A stretch of DNA of 64,000 nucleotides from Pelagomonas calceolata (GCA_918797485.1 CAKKNE010000004.1:3472001-3536000); one strand, 5' to 3'; counted from the first letter of the stretch, positions 45,891 to 55,418 are shown. Notes: generated from the letters alone by a model not told the origin. A program made the numbers and translations.

Positions 45891-47450
45891 CTAGGGGGGA
45901 TGGACGCACGACGTCCCGTTGCGCGCCAGCGCGCGCCGCTGGCGCCGCGACAGGTCCAGACGGTAGCCGTGCATGTTGTCGCCGTCGGCGCAGGCGGCGC
46001 CGGGACGGGACGCGACGTTCAGGCACCGGACGACGTTCGAGCAGCCGGGCACGCTCCTCACATCTATCCCCGTCGCGACGACGCCGCAGGGCCTGGACTG
46101 CGAGCAGTGGAGCATCGCGGCGACGCCGGACGTGTGCCAGCCCGTGAGGCCCGACACGGTCACGTCCGACACCGCGACGGCGTCCGTCTCGTTCGCGCAC
46201 GTGCCGCGGTGCTGGCTCGCGGGGCAGTAGAACTGGTCCACGACCAACGGCTGGCCCACGGCGCGCACGTCGAGGTTCGAAAACGTGACGTTGCGCACGT
46301 GGCCGCGGCCGCCCTGCCACGTCTTCACGCGGGCCGCGTTCGACGTCCGATAGAAGCGGACGTTCGCTAATAAAACATCCTCGACGGACTGCTCCGTGTG
46401 GCGTTCGCCGAGGCTTCCAATCGATAGCCCGTGGCCCTTGTGGAAGAGGCCCCCCAGCACCTGGACGCGCCGCGAGCCCTCCTTGATGGCCACGTTGTCG
46501 TCTCCCGTCGAGACGTGGCACTTGCTGATGGTGACGTCGGACGAGGCCAACACATCAATACCGTCCGTGTTCACGGATCCCGACGGCGTCGCGACGCGGA
46601 GGCGGTCCAGCTTGATGCGCTCCGAGTCCAGCACGACCACGTGGTAAAACGGCGACTCGACGAGGGACAGGTAGCGGACGACGCAGTCGCTCGATTCCCG
46701 AATCACGAGCAGCGCCGGCGCTCGTATCTCGGGCCTCCGTTTGCGGCGCCGCCACCACGGCTGGCCGCGGCCCTCGATCGCGCCGGAGCCCGATATGACG
46801 AGGGACCGGCAGTACCGCAGCTCGAGGAACGCGTACCGCATACGCTGGCGCTCCGCCGACAACGACGCGTCCTCCTGCGGCGGCCGGGGCCAGCGCTCCA
46901 TCACGGGCGCCCGCACCGTGCCGTCGATGCGGATCTCCAGCTCGCTCTCCTCGACCAGCGCTATTGGCGACAGCAAAAAGGTATGCCCCGCGGGCAGGAG
47001 CACGACAGCCCTTTTCACGCCGCGCGCCGCGGCGACGGCGGCCTCGAACGCGGCCTTGTCGTCCGCGACGCCGTCGCCCTTGGCGCCGTGGTCCATGACG
47101 CTAATCACCGTGCGTTGCGTGGACGCCGCCTTCGCCTGGGCCGCGCGCTCGCGCTCGCCGTCGTGCTCGCGCGCGTCCTTTGCGTACGCCGCGTCCGCGC
47201 CGGCGACCCACTTCCGCTTCTGGTTCATGATCTCGAGCTGCGCCGGCGTCGGCGGCGGCGGTGGCGGACGCGGCCAGCGGTCCGCCAGGGGCACCGTGCG
47301 GTTCGGCTGCAGGCGGTCGAACGCTTGCGCCCACGGGCGGCGCCGGCGCGGGCGCCCCCAGGCTGCCGAGGCTAGTGTTGCGCACACCAGCGCTGGAACA
47401 AGGCATTTGCGCATTTTTTTCTTGCCTTTCAGACGCGTGGCGATACACAT
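45891..47450 (-). CDS. GH28 polygalacturonase, secreted (copy 1 of a tandem pair)
   Basis: Open frame of 519 aa; the likely start is the internal Met at 47414 (MRKCLVPALVCATLASAAWG, a signal peptide). After a Pro-rich segment, the GH28 beta-helix carries the full active site: VNTDGID, STGDDNVAIK, GHGLSIGS and RVKTW. The opening VISVMDHGAKGDGVADDKAAFEAAV is the usual GH28 entry motif. It would hydrolyse polygalacturonan-like polymers outside the cell. The catalytic core is nearly identical in DNA to the next gene while the N-terminal region differs. Confidence 0.9.
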   Translation of the reverse strand: MCIATRLKGKKKMRKCLVPALVCATLASAAWGRPRRRRPWAQAFDRLQPNRTVPLADRWPRPPPPPPTPAQLEIMNQKRKWVAGADAAYAKDAREHDGERERAAQAKAASTQRTVISVMDHGAKGDGVADDKAAFEAAVAAARGVKRAVVLLPAGHTFLLSPIALVEESELEIRIDGTVRAPVMERWPRPPQEDASLSAERQRMRYAFLELRYCRSLVISGSGAIEGRGQPWWRRRKRRPEIRAPALLVIRESSDCVVRYLSLVESPFYHVVVLDSERIKLDRLRVATPSGSVNTDGIDVLASSDVTISKCHVSTGDDNVAIKEGSRRVQVLGGLFHKGHGLSIGSLGERHTEQSVEDVLLANVRFYRTSNAARVKTWQGGRGHVRNVTFSNLDVRAVGQPLVVDQFYCPASQHRGTCANETDAVAVSDVTVSGLTGWHTSGVAAMLHCSQSRPCGVVATGIDVRSVPGCSNVVRCLNVASRPGAACADGDNMHGYRLDLSRRQRRALARNGTSCVHPP

Positions 47451-47510
47451 TGATCATCCATGGAACTTTTGAGGTCCAATTTGTAAGCCTTCGGCGCAAA
47501 GCGTGAAAGT

Positions 47511-47533
47511 ATGGTATGGTATGGTATGGGATG
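47511..47533 (+). repeat. short (GTATG)n-type microsatellite
   Basis: Four to five TATGG units in the spacer between the two GH28 genes. The rest of this 296-bp spacer holds A/T-rich runs and no 24-bp motif. Confidence 0.75.
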
Positions 47534-47746
47534 GTACCTTAGGGCATGCTAGGCCCACTTATTTTTTTTACTTCCTACTACCGGTGACCCACCTCAAATT
47601 ATTGGCACATAAAAGGAGATACCCATCTGGCTATAAAAAAAATAGTAGGTGGTAGGCAGGCGGGGGTGGCATTGTCGCTGTGATCGTCGGACGCGCGAGG
47701 ACATATACTACAAAGACTCCTTACACACAAACAGAGCAACCCATCA

Positions 47747-49267
47747 TCAGGGATGCGCACTCGTATGAACGCACGGCACGTCGCCCAACGCCTCCGTCAT
47801 CGGCCGCGTGATGTCCAGCCGGAAGCCGTGCATGTTGTCGCCGTCGGCGCAGGCGGCGCCCGGACGGGGCACGACGTTCAGGCACCGGACGACGTTCGAG
47901 CAGCCGGGCACGCTCCTCACATCTATCCCCGTCGCGACGACGCCGCACGGCGTCGACTGCGAGCAGTGGAGCATCGCGGCGACGCCGGACGTTTGCCATC
48001 CGACGATACCGGACACTTTCACGTCCGACACCGCGACGGCGTCCGTCTCGTTCGCACAGACCCCGGGATGCTGACTCTCGGGGCAGTAGAATTGATCGAG
48101 CACGAGCGGATGGTAAACGCCGCGCACGTCGAGGTTCGAGAACGTGACGTTGCGCACGCGGCCGCGGCCACCCTGCCACGTCTTCACGCGGGCCGCGTTC
48201 GACGTCCGATAGAAGCGGACGTTCGCGATCAAGACGTCCTCCACGGACTGCTCCGTGTGGCGCTCGCCGAGGCTTCCAATCGATAGTCCGTGGCCCTTGT
48301 GGAAGAGGCCCCCCAGCACCTGGACGCGCCGCGAGCCCTCCTTGATGGCCACGTTGTCGTCTCCCGTCGAGACGTGGCACTTGCTGATGGTGACGTCGGA
48401 CGAGGCCAGCACGTCGACGCCGTCCGTGTTGACGCTCCCGGGCGGCGTCGCAATACGCAGTCGGTCCAGGGTGACGCGCTCCGAGTCCAGCACGACCACG
48501 TGATAAAACGGCGACTCGACCAGAGACAGGTACCGCACGGCGCAGTCGCGCGATTCCCGAATCACCAGCAGCGCCGGCGCCCGGACCTCGGGTCGTACCT
48601 TCCTCAGCGCCCACCACGGCTGGCCCTGCCCTTGGATGGTCCCGCGCCCCGATATGACGATAGCACGGCAGCGCCTCAGTTCCAGAAACGCGTACCGCAT
48701 ACGCTGCCGCTCCGCCGACAACGCGGAATCCTCCCGCGGCGGCGGCGGCCAGCGTTCCATGGGAGGCGCCCGCACCGTGCCGTCGATGCGGATCTCCAGG
48801 TCGGTCTCATCGACCAGCTCTATTGGCGACAGCAAAAAGGTATGGCCCGCGGGCAAATGCACGACTGCATTTGTCTTGCCCCGCGCCGCGGCGACGGCAG
48901 CTTCGAAAGCAGCTCTGTCGTCCACGACGCCGTCGCCCTTGGCGCCGTGGTCCATGACGCTAATCATCGCCGTGTGACTGCTCCCGGCTGCCCGTGCGCG
49001 CTCTTCGTCGTGCGCGCGCGCGTCCTTGGCATACGCCGCGTCCGCCTTGGCGAGCCACTGCTGCGTCCGATCGGCGATTTCCACGATCTTCTGCTTGTAA
49101 GAGTCCACGAGATCCTCCATGCCCGCATCGCGCGACACTTTGAGGATCAAGTCTTTTCGCGTGACCCGATCTCTGGCGCGGACCAGGACCGTGTCGCGCT
49201 GCTCGTGGTTGTGCGGGCGCGCTGCTGCTGCGGCGACGGCCACCAGCGTTAGCGCTCTATGCATCAT
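47747..49267 (-). CDS. GH28 polygalacturonase, secreted (copy 2 of a tandem pair)
   Basis: Predicted 506-aa paralogue with its own signal peptide (MMHRALTLVAVAAAAARP). The active site is intact (VNTDGVDVL, STGDDNVAIK, GHGLSIGS, RVKTW), as are the C-terminal Cys-containing blocks (YCPESQHPGVCANETDAVAVSD, MLHCSQSTPCGVVATGID). The N-terminal linker differs from copy 1, with a Lys/Arg/Asp-rich helix instead of a Pro-rich stretch. Same-strand head-to-tail arrangement implies tandem duplication. Confidence 0.9.
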   Translation of the reverse strand: MMHRALTLVAVAAAAARPHNHEQRDTVLVRARDRVTRKDLILKVSRDAGMEDLVDSYKQKIVEIADRTQQWLAKADAAYAKDARAHDEERARAAGSSHTAMISVMDHGAKGDGVVDDRAAFEAAVAAARGKTNAVVHLPAGHTFLLSPIELVDETDLEIRIDGTVRAPPMERWPPPPREDSALSAERQRMRYAFLELRRCRAIVISGRGTIQGQGQPWWALRKVRPEVRAPALLVIRESRDCAVRYLSLVESPFYHVVVLDSERVTLDRLRIATPPGSVNTDGVDVLASSDVTISKCHVSTGDDNVAIKEGSRRVQVLGGLFHKGHGLSIGSLGERHTEQSVEDVLIANVRFYRTSNAARVKTWQGGRGRVRNVTFSNLDVRGVYHPLVLDQFYCPESQHPGVCANETDAVAVSDVKVSGIVGWQTSGVAAMLHCSQSTPCGVVATGIDVRSVPGCSNVVRCLNVVPRPGAACADGDNMHGFRLDITRPMTEALGDVPCVHTSAHP

Positions 49268-49345
49268 TGTTTTGCTGCTATCTGCGGCATCGATAACAAC
49301 AGGGGCCGTGCCTTTGCGCCTGTCTCGTCTCGACCGAGCAGATTA

Positions 49346-49368
49346 GCTAGCGTCCTGTAAGACACTAG
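49346..49368 (-). promoter_or_regulatory. 24-bp motif, copy m
   Basis: GCTAGCGTCCTGTAAGACACTAG (split: GCTAGCGTCC, TGTAAGACACTAG). It lies between divergent starts, 79 bp from 49267 and 163 bp from 49532. Confidence 0.75.
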
Positions 49369-49531
49369 AAAAATTAGAAGCCTCGAGCTCCTTGGGAGCG
49401 GCACGTGGATCTCCGGCTGCGCGACCCTCTTCGCAAACGTTGTCGTGGTACCGAGGACACGCTCGCTTCTAACTCGCAGGATCGCCGCCTAGAAGAGGCA
49501 GCCCAAGCCCCAGAGACCCTACGCCAGGAGT

Positions 49532-50170
49532 ATGGCCGACGAGCCCGAGTGGGCGCGGCAGCCCCCGCCGGCGCCGCCGCCGGCCGCGCCGCCCGCGGCG
49601 GCGAGCCCCGAGCCGGACTGGGCCAAGCCGGCGCCCGCTCCATCAAACGAGCCCGCGTGGGCGCGGACGCCGGCGCCGGCCCCCGCGCCTTCATTGAATG
49701 AGCGCGTCGGCGCCGCCGTTGTCGGCGCGGCGATTGGGGCAGCCAAGCCGCCCATGGACATGTCCTTCTTAAATTTACCGAAGCCGATCCTCGCGATGCG
49801 GTTCATGAACGTGCTGAGCGCCTTCATGCTGAGCTTTTGCGCTATTACCAAACTCATGACCACCGATAGATTGGCGCCGGGCATCGTGGCGGTCTACATC
49901 TTTATTTTTGCCGTGGCCATTTTCCTCTTCGAGCTGCACATTCCGCAATTAGGAAGGGGCCTCGCGGAGAATTTGGGGTTCCTCTACTCGGCGATGGGCC
50001 GCTTCTGGTTCCTGATTCTGGTGGCTATATTGGCAGCGTCGGGCCACGGTTTGTGGGGCATCTTCACGGTCATTCTGGTGGTGTGCACGGCCGTCGTGAA
50101 CGCGCTCATCTGGTGGAAGTACCCCGACTACGAGAAGGGCTGCCGCATCGTCGACCTCGGCCAGGCCTGA
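49532..50170 (+). CDS. TVP15: TVP15 / COPI-associated Golgi membrane protein
   Basis: Predicted 212-aa protein. A Pro/Ala/Trp-rich cytosolic N terminus with repeated EWA/DWA/AWA motifs (PEWARQPP, PDWAKPAP, PAWARTPA) is followed by four membrane helices (MNVLSAFMLSFCAITKL, IVAVYIFIFAVAIFLFEL, FWFLILVAILAAS, GIFTVILVVCTAVVNALIW). The helix pattern and IPQLGRGLAENLGFLYSAMGR loop fit the COPI-associated (PF08507) family. It probably functions in Golgi vesicle trafficking. Convergent with the POT transporter, 47 bp apart. Confidence 0.8.
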   Translation: MADEPEWARQPPPAPPPAAPPAAASPEPDWAKPAPAPSNEPAWARTPAPAPAPSLNERVGAAVVGAAIGAAKPPMDMSFLNLPKPILAMRFMNVLSAFMLSFCAITKLMTTDRLAPGIVAVYIFIFAVAIFLFELHIPQLGRGLAENLGFLYSAMGRFWFLILVAILAASGHGLWGIFTVILVVCTAVVNALIWWKYPDYEKGCRIVDLGQA

Positions 50171-50217
50171 GGCATCCAATTCTCTGGAAATACATAATCA
50201 CACATTTATACACACTA

Positions 50218-51588
50218 CTAGCCTCGGAGGAGCACGTTCTCGACGGCCTGGAGCTCCTCCGCGGGGTCCTCCTCGGTCTGCACTGGTTTTGTTTCAAAAC
50301 CGTCGAAGTGCTTCCGCGCGACGAAGCGGAACGCGATGGCCGTGAGCAGAACAAGTACGGCGCAGAGGAAGAGGACCGCGGGTCGGCTCACGCCTAGATG
50401 GCCCGCGGCGACGAAGAGAAAACCGCCCATCAGGTCACCTACTGCCGTCGTTAAGAGGTAGAGCGCCGAGACGGATGCGCGCATCGCTTCGGGTGCTTTC
50501 TCGTACGAGTACTCGAGCCCGGTCACGCTCACCAGGATCTCGGCGACAGTGATGAGAAAGAGCTGCGGAAGCTGCCAGAGGATGTTCACGCGCTGCCCGC
50601 TGTTCACCCTCAGGTCCAGGAGACCAGCGACGACGAACGCGGCCGCCGCGACAATCATGCCGGCCATCATGCGCCATGGCGCGCGCGTGCTGACGCCCCG
50701 TCTTTCCAATGCCGGATATATAACCTTTTCGAAGAGCGGCAGGAGCAGCAGGATGAGGACGGGGTTGATGACGCCCATCGTCTCCGGTTGTAGTTTGCCC
50801 TTGAAGTTCTTCATCTCCGACGCCTGGACGACCCAGATGCTCCCTTGCTGGTCGTAGAGCATCCAGAACACGGGCAGCAGGACCATCACCTCGCCAATCG
50901 ACCGCAGCTCCCGGGCGTCGTCGTCGTCCGGCACGCGCCACGCGCACGCGCGCCAGATGGCCGCCGGCACGCCGACGCCGCCCTCGCGCGGCGGCAGCAT
51001 CGTGTATTTGCGCCGCCCTCCAATAAAAACGGCGAGGGCCGCCGCGAGGAGGACCGCGGGCACGGCGAACGCAGCAGCGTAGCCAAAAATGGCCCGCATG
51101 GCCGGGACGAGGAGGTACGAGAAGACCGAGCCGAGGTTTATGGACGCGTAGAACACGGCGAAGTACCGCCGCGTCGCCTCGCTCGCGTCGCCGATCGCGT
51201 TGTCGATTTGATCCGCACCGAACGTGGACACGCAGGGCTTGATGCCACCCGTACCCAAGCCGACGAACACCAGGGCTACGATCGTCCAGGGAAGCGACGC
51301 CACGGCGGCCGCGGCCACGAGGACCCACAGGCCGACGGCGTAGACGCTGCCGAAGCGCATGATCGTCGCGTAACGGCCCCAGCGCTCGTCCGACAGCCAA
51401 GCGCCGACCAACGGCGCGGCGTAGGCGAGCGCCGAGGTGAACATGAAGCCAGCCGCCGCGCTGCTCTCGCGCATGTCTAGGCTGACGAAATAGAGAGTGA
51501 GGATTGCTCGAAAACCGTAGTACGAGAACCGCTCCATGCCTTCCATAAGGATGATGCGCCAAACATGCGCAGGCGTGCCTGCCAGCAT
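50218..51588 (-). CDS. proton-dependent oligopeptide transporter (POT/PTR family)
   Basis: Predicted 456-aa transporter. The proton-coupling motif ExxERFxYYG is present at the start (MEGMERFSYYGFRAILTLYF), followed by LVGAWLSDERWGRYATI and VGLGTGGIKPCVSTFGADQ, the diagnostic POT signatures. About 12 membrane helices are seen, ending in VLFLCAVLVLLTAIAFRFVARKHF. It imports di- or tripeptides, or nitrate or other small substrates in plant relatives, using the proton gradient. The N terminus is short, so residues 1-10 run directly into helix 1. Confidence 0.92.
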   Translation of the reverse strand: MLAGTPAHVWRIILMEGMERFSYYGFRAILTLYFVSLDMRESSAAAGFMFTSALAYAAPLVGAWLSDERWGRYATIMRFGSVYAVGLWVLVAAAAVASLPWTIVALVFVGLGTGGIKPCVSTFGADQIDNAIGDASEATRRYFAVFYASINLGSVFSYLLVPAMRAIFGYAAAFAVPAVLLAAALAVFIGGRRKYTMLPPREGGVGVPAAIWRACAWRVPDDDDARELRSIGEVMVLLPVFWMLYDQQGSIWVVQASEMKNFKGKLQPETMGVINPVLILLLLPLFEKVIYPALERRGVSTRAPWRMMAGMIVAAAAFVVAGLLDLRVNSGQRVNILWQLPQLFLITVAEILVSVTGLEYSYEKAPEAMRASVSALYLLTTAVGDLMGGFLFVAAGHLGVSRPAVLFLCAVLVLLTAIAFRFVARKHFDGFETKPVQTEEDPAEELQAVENVLLRG

Positions 51589-51789
51589 GCTTGCTTGCTC
51601 TCGTCGGACTGCGGCAGGTGCTGTGGAGCGGCGGGCAGCTTTGCACCCAAGCCGTGCCGCTATTTATGCGAAAGCACGAAGTGCAGGCTACGCAACGAAC
51701 TAGTAATGTCTATGCGTGGCAGTGCTTGTAATTTTAGCGTACCGACAGCCCGGAGAAGCACTCAAATAGCAAGCCGTAATCCCGCGTGG

Positions 51790-51813
51790 GCTAGCGGCAT
51801 GTAAGACACTAGC
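51790..51813 (-). promoter_or_regulatory. 24-bp motif, copy n
   Basis: Reverse complement is GCTAGTGTCTTACA-TG-CCGCTAGC, identical to copy d. It lies 202 bp upstream of the POT start at 51588 and shares flanking AATCCCGCGTGG with copy b. Confidence 0.78.
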
Positions 51814-51836
51814 AAATGTGCAATCTCCGTACTTAC

Positions 51837-52932
51837 TCACCCCGGCACGGCAACGGGACTCGAGAACGTCACGGTCCGCAGAGCCGCCGTCTCGTCCGGA
51901 GGCCGCGTCGACACGTGGACGACCGCGGGCCAGCTCGACCCGGGCCGGTACACGGTCACGGCAGTGTAATCGGGGTCAGCCCGTCTCTCGCGCGGCGGCT
52001 TTCGTTTCGGAGACTTCGGCAGCGTCATATCGAAGCGCTTCGTCCGGTCGAAGGCCCCGAGCAGGGCCTGCATCGGCTTCTTGGCCGCGGATACCTTCCG
52101 ATACCTCGGGGGCACCGCCGCGGCCCGCTTCCGCCGCGACAGTTCGGCGTCGAGCCGCGCGGCGAAGGGTCGCCGCGGCCGCGTCGAGCGCGCCTTCGGC
52201 GGCGGCGGGTCGACGCACGCGGCCCACTCGGCGCACTTCTCGATGACTCGCAGCTGGTCGAGCTGTTTGCGCTTCTCCGGCGACGTGGGGGACCCGGGAC
52301 CCATGAGCGCGTCGAGCATCTGGCGCCGCCGCGCGACGGAGATCTGCGTCTCGACTGCGAGCAGGTCGCTCGAGCCCTTCGCCGCCGTCTTTCGGAGCTC
52401 GGCCGGCCGCAGTCCGTTCGTGATGGCGAAGTCGCGGAACTCGTCCATGTTCAAGCCAGGTTCGCCGTCAGCGTCCTTCTCGTTGATGGCGTTGGCGAGC
52501 CGCTCGACGGCGGCCCGGTCCCGGGCCACGCCCAAAATGGCCATGGGCTCGATGAGCTCGCGAGCATCGACAGAGCCGTCCCGCGTGACGTCGAGCGTGC
52601 GGAACCAATCCTGCGTGGAGGTCGACCGGTGCGTGCCCTGCTTTGGACGAGGGGAGCGGGTCGCGTCGATGGCGTCTCGGTCGACGGATTCCAAGGACGC
52701 CGCGTCGCACCTCGACGTCCCGCTTCTGCTCGTCCTTCCGCCGCAGCATCTCGTAGCCGACGAGGCCGTGGATCTTCGCGTGCTTCACCGTGTCGACGCG
52801 CTGGCTCTCGGCCCAGGCGTCCTGCAGGATCTTCTTCCGTCGCCGGGTGTCGCGGCTCAGGGCCGCGAGCTTCTCATCGGCCGTGGGCTCGCGCTTGCTC
52901 TTGCCGATGGAGAGGTCGAGGAGGTCCAGCAT
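51837..52932 (-). CDS. EF-hand protein, one intron
   Basis: Exons 52932-52711 and 52610-51837 give 331 aa. The first exon is helical and charged (MLDLLDLSIGKSKREPTADEKLAALSRDTRRRKKILQDAW). The second opens DWFRTLDVTRDGSVDARELIEPMAILG, a canonical EF-hand loop (DVTRDGSVDARE), with a second divergent hand NEKDADGEPGLNMDEFRDF. A basic Pro/Arg-rich C terminus follows, with LPKSPKRKPPRERRADPDYTAVTVY. The intron is needed because the upstream frame otherwise becomes Arg/His-rich. A calcium-dependent cytoskeletal or axonemal role is possible but not shown. Confidence 0.75.
52611..52710 (-). mobile_element. 100-bp intron in EF-hand gene, decayed introner
   Basis: Host-sense donor GTGCGACG, acceptor CTCCACGCAG. 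It contains ACGCCATCGACGCGAC, as in the introner internal stem, and CACCGGTCGACCTCCACGC near the 3' end, like CACTGGTTGATTTCCACAC. Target duplication is not recognisable. Confidence 0.65.
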
Positions 52933-53486
52933 GGTGCTGCTGGGGTAGGGTTAGGTTAGCCGCTCCTACGTGCTCCTTAGCTTGGCAATCGTTCGTGCCG
53001 GAGGGAGGCCGACTGCGGGCTGCAGCAGCACGCACACGGGCTGCCCGAGAGCCCCAGGGGAGCTCACGGAGGCTGCCCCAACGCGAGCATCTCCCAGCGT
53101 CGGGTTTTGAATTGCTAGCGCCATAATTGCGGCCCGAGGCCTCTCCCGACCCCTCGCCCCGGGCTCCTCGACGACGGATACGCCGCAGAGACCTCACCGG
53201 AGCGGACCCCCACCCTGGCGAGGTTAATGATGCAGCGGCGCCTCGATCGAGGCGGGACGTCTTCGGGGAGCCCGGCTCGGGCGATTTTCGGGGCGTGGCA
53301 GCCTCCTTCGCCCCAGCGGGCAGCCGTCTGACCCTCGGAAGCGGCGGGGCAGGCCCTGCGGCGCCGCTAGGGCCCTGCCAGCGAGCGCGCGCTCCTGGAA
53401 ACTTGGCAAGCCGGCGCGCGGGAGCGGCGCGGCGCGCGCGGAACTTGGCGCTGCGCGCGCGGGAGCGGCGCGGCGCGCACACGGCG
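52933..53486. promoter_or_regulatory. divergent spacer
   Basis: A 554-bp GC-rich spacer between the EF-hand and SGNH genes. Open frames crossing it are Arg/Pro-rich and not supported. No 24-bp motif was seen beyond a weak GCTAGCGCC at about 53116. Confidence 0.4.
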
Positions 53487-55418
53487 ATGGCCACGCGCGT
53501 GAGCGCGACGGCGCCTACGTCGTGTCGACGACGATGGTGGCCCCGGGCCCTGCTTATGATAGCGGCGGCGGCGGCGCAGTGCGACTATAATGACGATTCC
53601 TGCATCGTCATCGTCGCCTGCGGCGACTCGATCACGCGCGGCGGTCACGGCACGAAGGGCTGGGACTGGCCGGAGCTCGTCCAGGACGAGCTGGGCGACA
53701 ATTATCTGGTCATCAATAGAGGCGTGAGCGGCTCGACGCTCACGGACTTTACGGACCGAGCCTGGATCGACACGTCGCACGGCGAGGAGGCGTTGGAGGA
53801 CTCGCGCAAGGCGAACGCGTTTGTTGTTGCTTTAGGTACGAACGACGCGAAAAGTGGGGGCGACGAGCCCATCTGGCCGCTCCTTGGGCCCCACGAGTTC
53901 GCGGACGCCTACGAGCACGTCCTCGATGAGCTGAGGGACGCCGCCGACGAGGAGCCCATCATGTTCGTGGCGACGCCCATCCCGCAGTCGGAAGATTCGG
54001 GGAAATGGCCGGACGTCGACATCCTGAACGTCGAGATGCCGCCCATCATCGAGGGCATCGCTCATGATAATGATGCTATTCTAATTGATGCGCACCTCGC
54101 GGACTTCTACGACGCAAATGGTGATGTAGACCCCCAGTTTTATGATGATTCTGTGCACCCGAACGACGCCGGCTACAAGCTCATCGCCTCGGCCGTCGCG
54201 GACGCGATCCGACAACAGTTCCCGGCGCCGTCGCCGCGGCCGACGCATAAACCGAGCTACGCGCCGACCGTGCGGCCGTCGTCACGGCCTTCGCCGCGGC
54301 CTACATTTATACCGTCGCCCGCGCCGACGCCGCGGCCGACGACGCCCGCGCCGTCGCCGGCGCCTTCATTCAGGCCAACCCAAAAGCCGTCGCCCGCGCC
54401 GTCCTCGATACCGACGGCGGCGCCCACGCCGGTACCGCGCGCCTCGTCCAATAAACAGGACGAGCCCGTCTCGGCCGCGGGCGCCGCGGTCGGCACCGTG
54501 CTGGGCGCGTTCGTGCTCGTGGGGTCCTACGTCTTGGTCCAGGGCGTCCGGAAGCTGCGGCGGAAGAAGGAGCGCGTCCAGGGCGCGACGGACTCGCCGC
54601 CGCCGCCGCCGTCGTTCTCGCCGCCGGGCGACGAGAAGGGGCTCCTGTCGTCGCCGGACAACTGGTGGCGCAAGCGTTTGGCGGGAGGCACGTCGCGCTA
54701 CGAGCATAGTGATGATGACGTGCGCATCACGGTCGACTTTGGCGGGCGCCGCGTGCCGGTGGCGAACGCACGGTCGAACTCGCCAGCCGGTTTTGGGAAG
54801 TGGTTCCGGCCGCTGTCGCCGCGGCGCTTTCTCTGGAAGAACTCCTTCGATGCGAGTGAGGCGGCCTGCCCGACGCCCGACGGCGAGGAGGTCAAGGAGG
54901 AGTACCCTGATGATCGTGTCAAGCGGCCGACGCCGCGGCGGCCCTTGGGGGAGGCCTCCGACGTCTTCGCCATCGAGATGTCGCCGCGGTCGCACTCGCC
55001 GACGCCCACCGATAGTAGTTTTGCCGAGTCGCTCGGCGAGTCGGACGTGGTGGTGGTGGCGCTCGACGTCGACTCGCAGAGCGCGCGCTCGGAGTCGCCT
55101 CCCTTGGAACCGTCGCCCGCCACGCCGCCGACGTCGCCTCTCCAAAAACTCATGAAGTCGGTCTCGAACAGCATGCTGGGCAAGAACAGCTGGGCGAAGA
55201 CGCAGGCGTCGCCGGCGGCGCAGCGCGCGCGGCGGCGCGCGTGGTCCGAGACCGACGACTTCTCGCGCGGCACGCCGTCGCCGCCGGCCTCCGACGACGT
55301 CAGCTCCGAGGCGAGCTCCGTGCCGCCGCCGCCGGCGGCGCCGTCGCCGCAGCCGCCCTTCGGGTCCCCGGCGCGGTTTCCGCAACCCATCTTCGCCGAC
55401 GACTCGGACGATCTCTAG
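53487..55418 (+). CDS. SGNH/GDSL-like hydrolase with Pro-rich stalk and membrane anchor
   Basis: Predicted 643 aa from the ATG at 53487 (upstream frame to 53127 is not protein-like). A signal peptide (WWPRALLMIAAAAAQC) is followed by an SGNH hydrolase: GDSITRGG (Ser), INRGVSGSTL (Gly), ALGTNDAKSGG (Asn), DSVHPNDAGY (Asp/His). A long Pro/Ser/Thr stalk of PTxxPS-type repeats (about 240-320) leads to a single membrane helix (VGTVLGAFVLVGSYVLVQG) and a Ser/Pro-rich cytoplasmic tail with acidic patches. It probably acts on cell-surface polysaccharide esters or lipids. Confidence 0.88.
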   Translation: MATRVSATAPTSCRRRWWPRALLMIAAAAAQCDYNDDSCIVIVACGDSITRGGHGTKGWDWPELVQDELGDNYLVINRGVSGSTLTDFTDRAWIDTSHGEEALEDSRKANAFVVALGTNDAKSGGDEPIWPLLGPHEFADAYEHVLDELRDAADEEPIMFVATPIPQSEDSGKWPDVDILNVEMPPIIEGIAHDNDAILIDAHLADFYDANGDVDPQFYDDSVHPNDAGYKLIASAVADAIRQQFPAPSPRPTHKPSYAPTVRPSSRPSPRPTFIPSPAPTPRPTTPAPSPAPSFRPTQKPSPAPSSIPTAAPTPVPRASSNKQDEPVSAAGAAVGTVLGAFVLVGSYVLVQGVRKLRRKKERVQGATDSPPPPPSFSPPGDEKGLLSSPDNWWRKRLAGGTSRYEHSDDDVRITVDFGGRRVPVANARSNSPAGFGKWFRPLSPRRFLWKNSFDASEAACPTPDGEEVKEEYPDDRVKRPTPRRPLGEASDVFAIEMSPRSHSPTPTDSSFAESLGESDVVVVALDVDSQSARSESPPLEPSPATPPTSPLQKLMKSVSNSMLGKNSWAKTQASPAAQRARRRAWSETDDFSRGTPSPPASDDVSSEASSVPPPPAAPSPQPPFGSPARFPQPIFADDSDDL

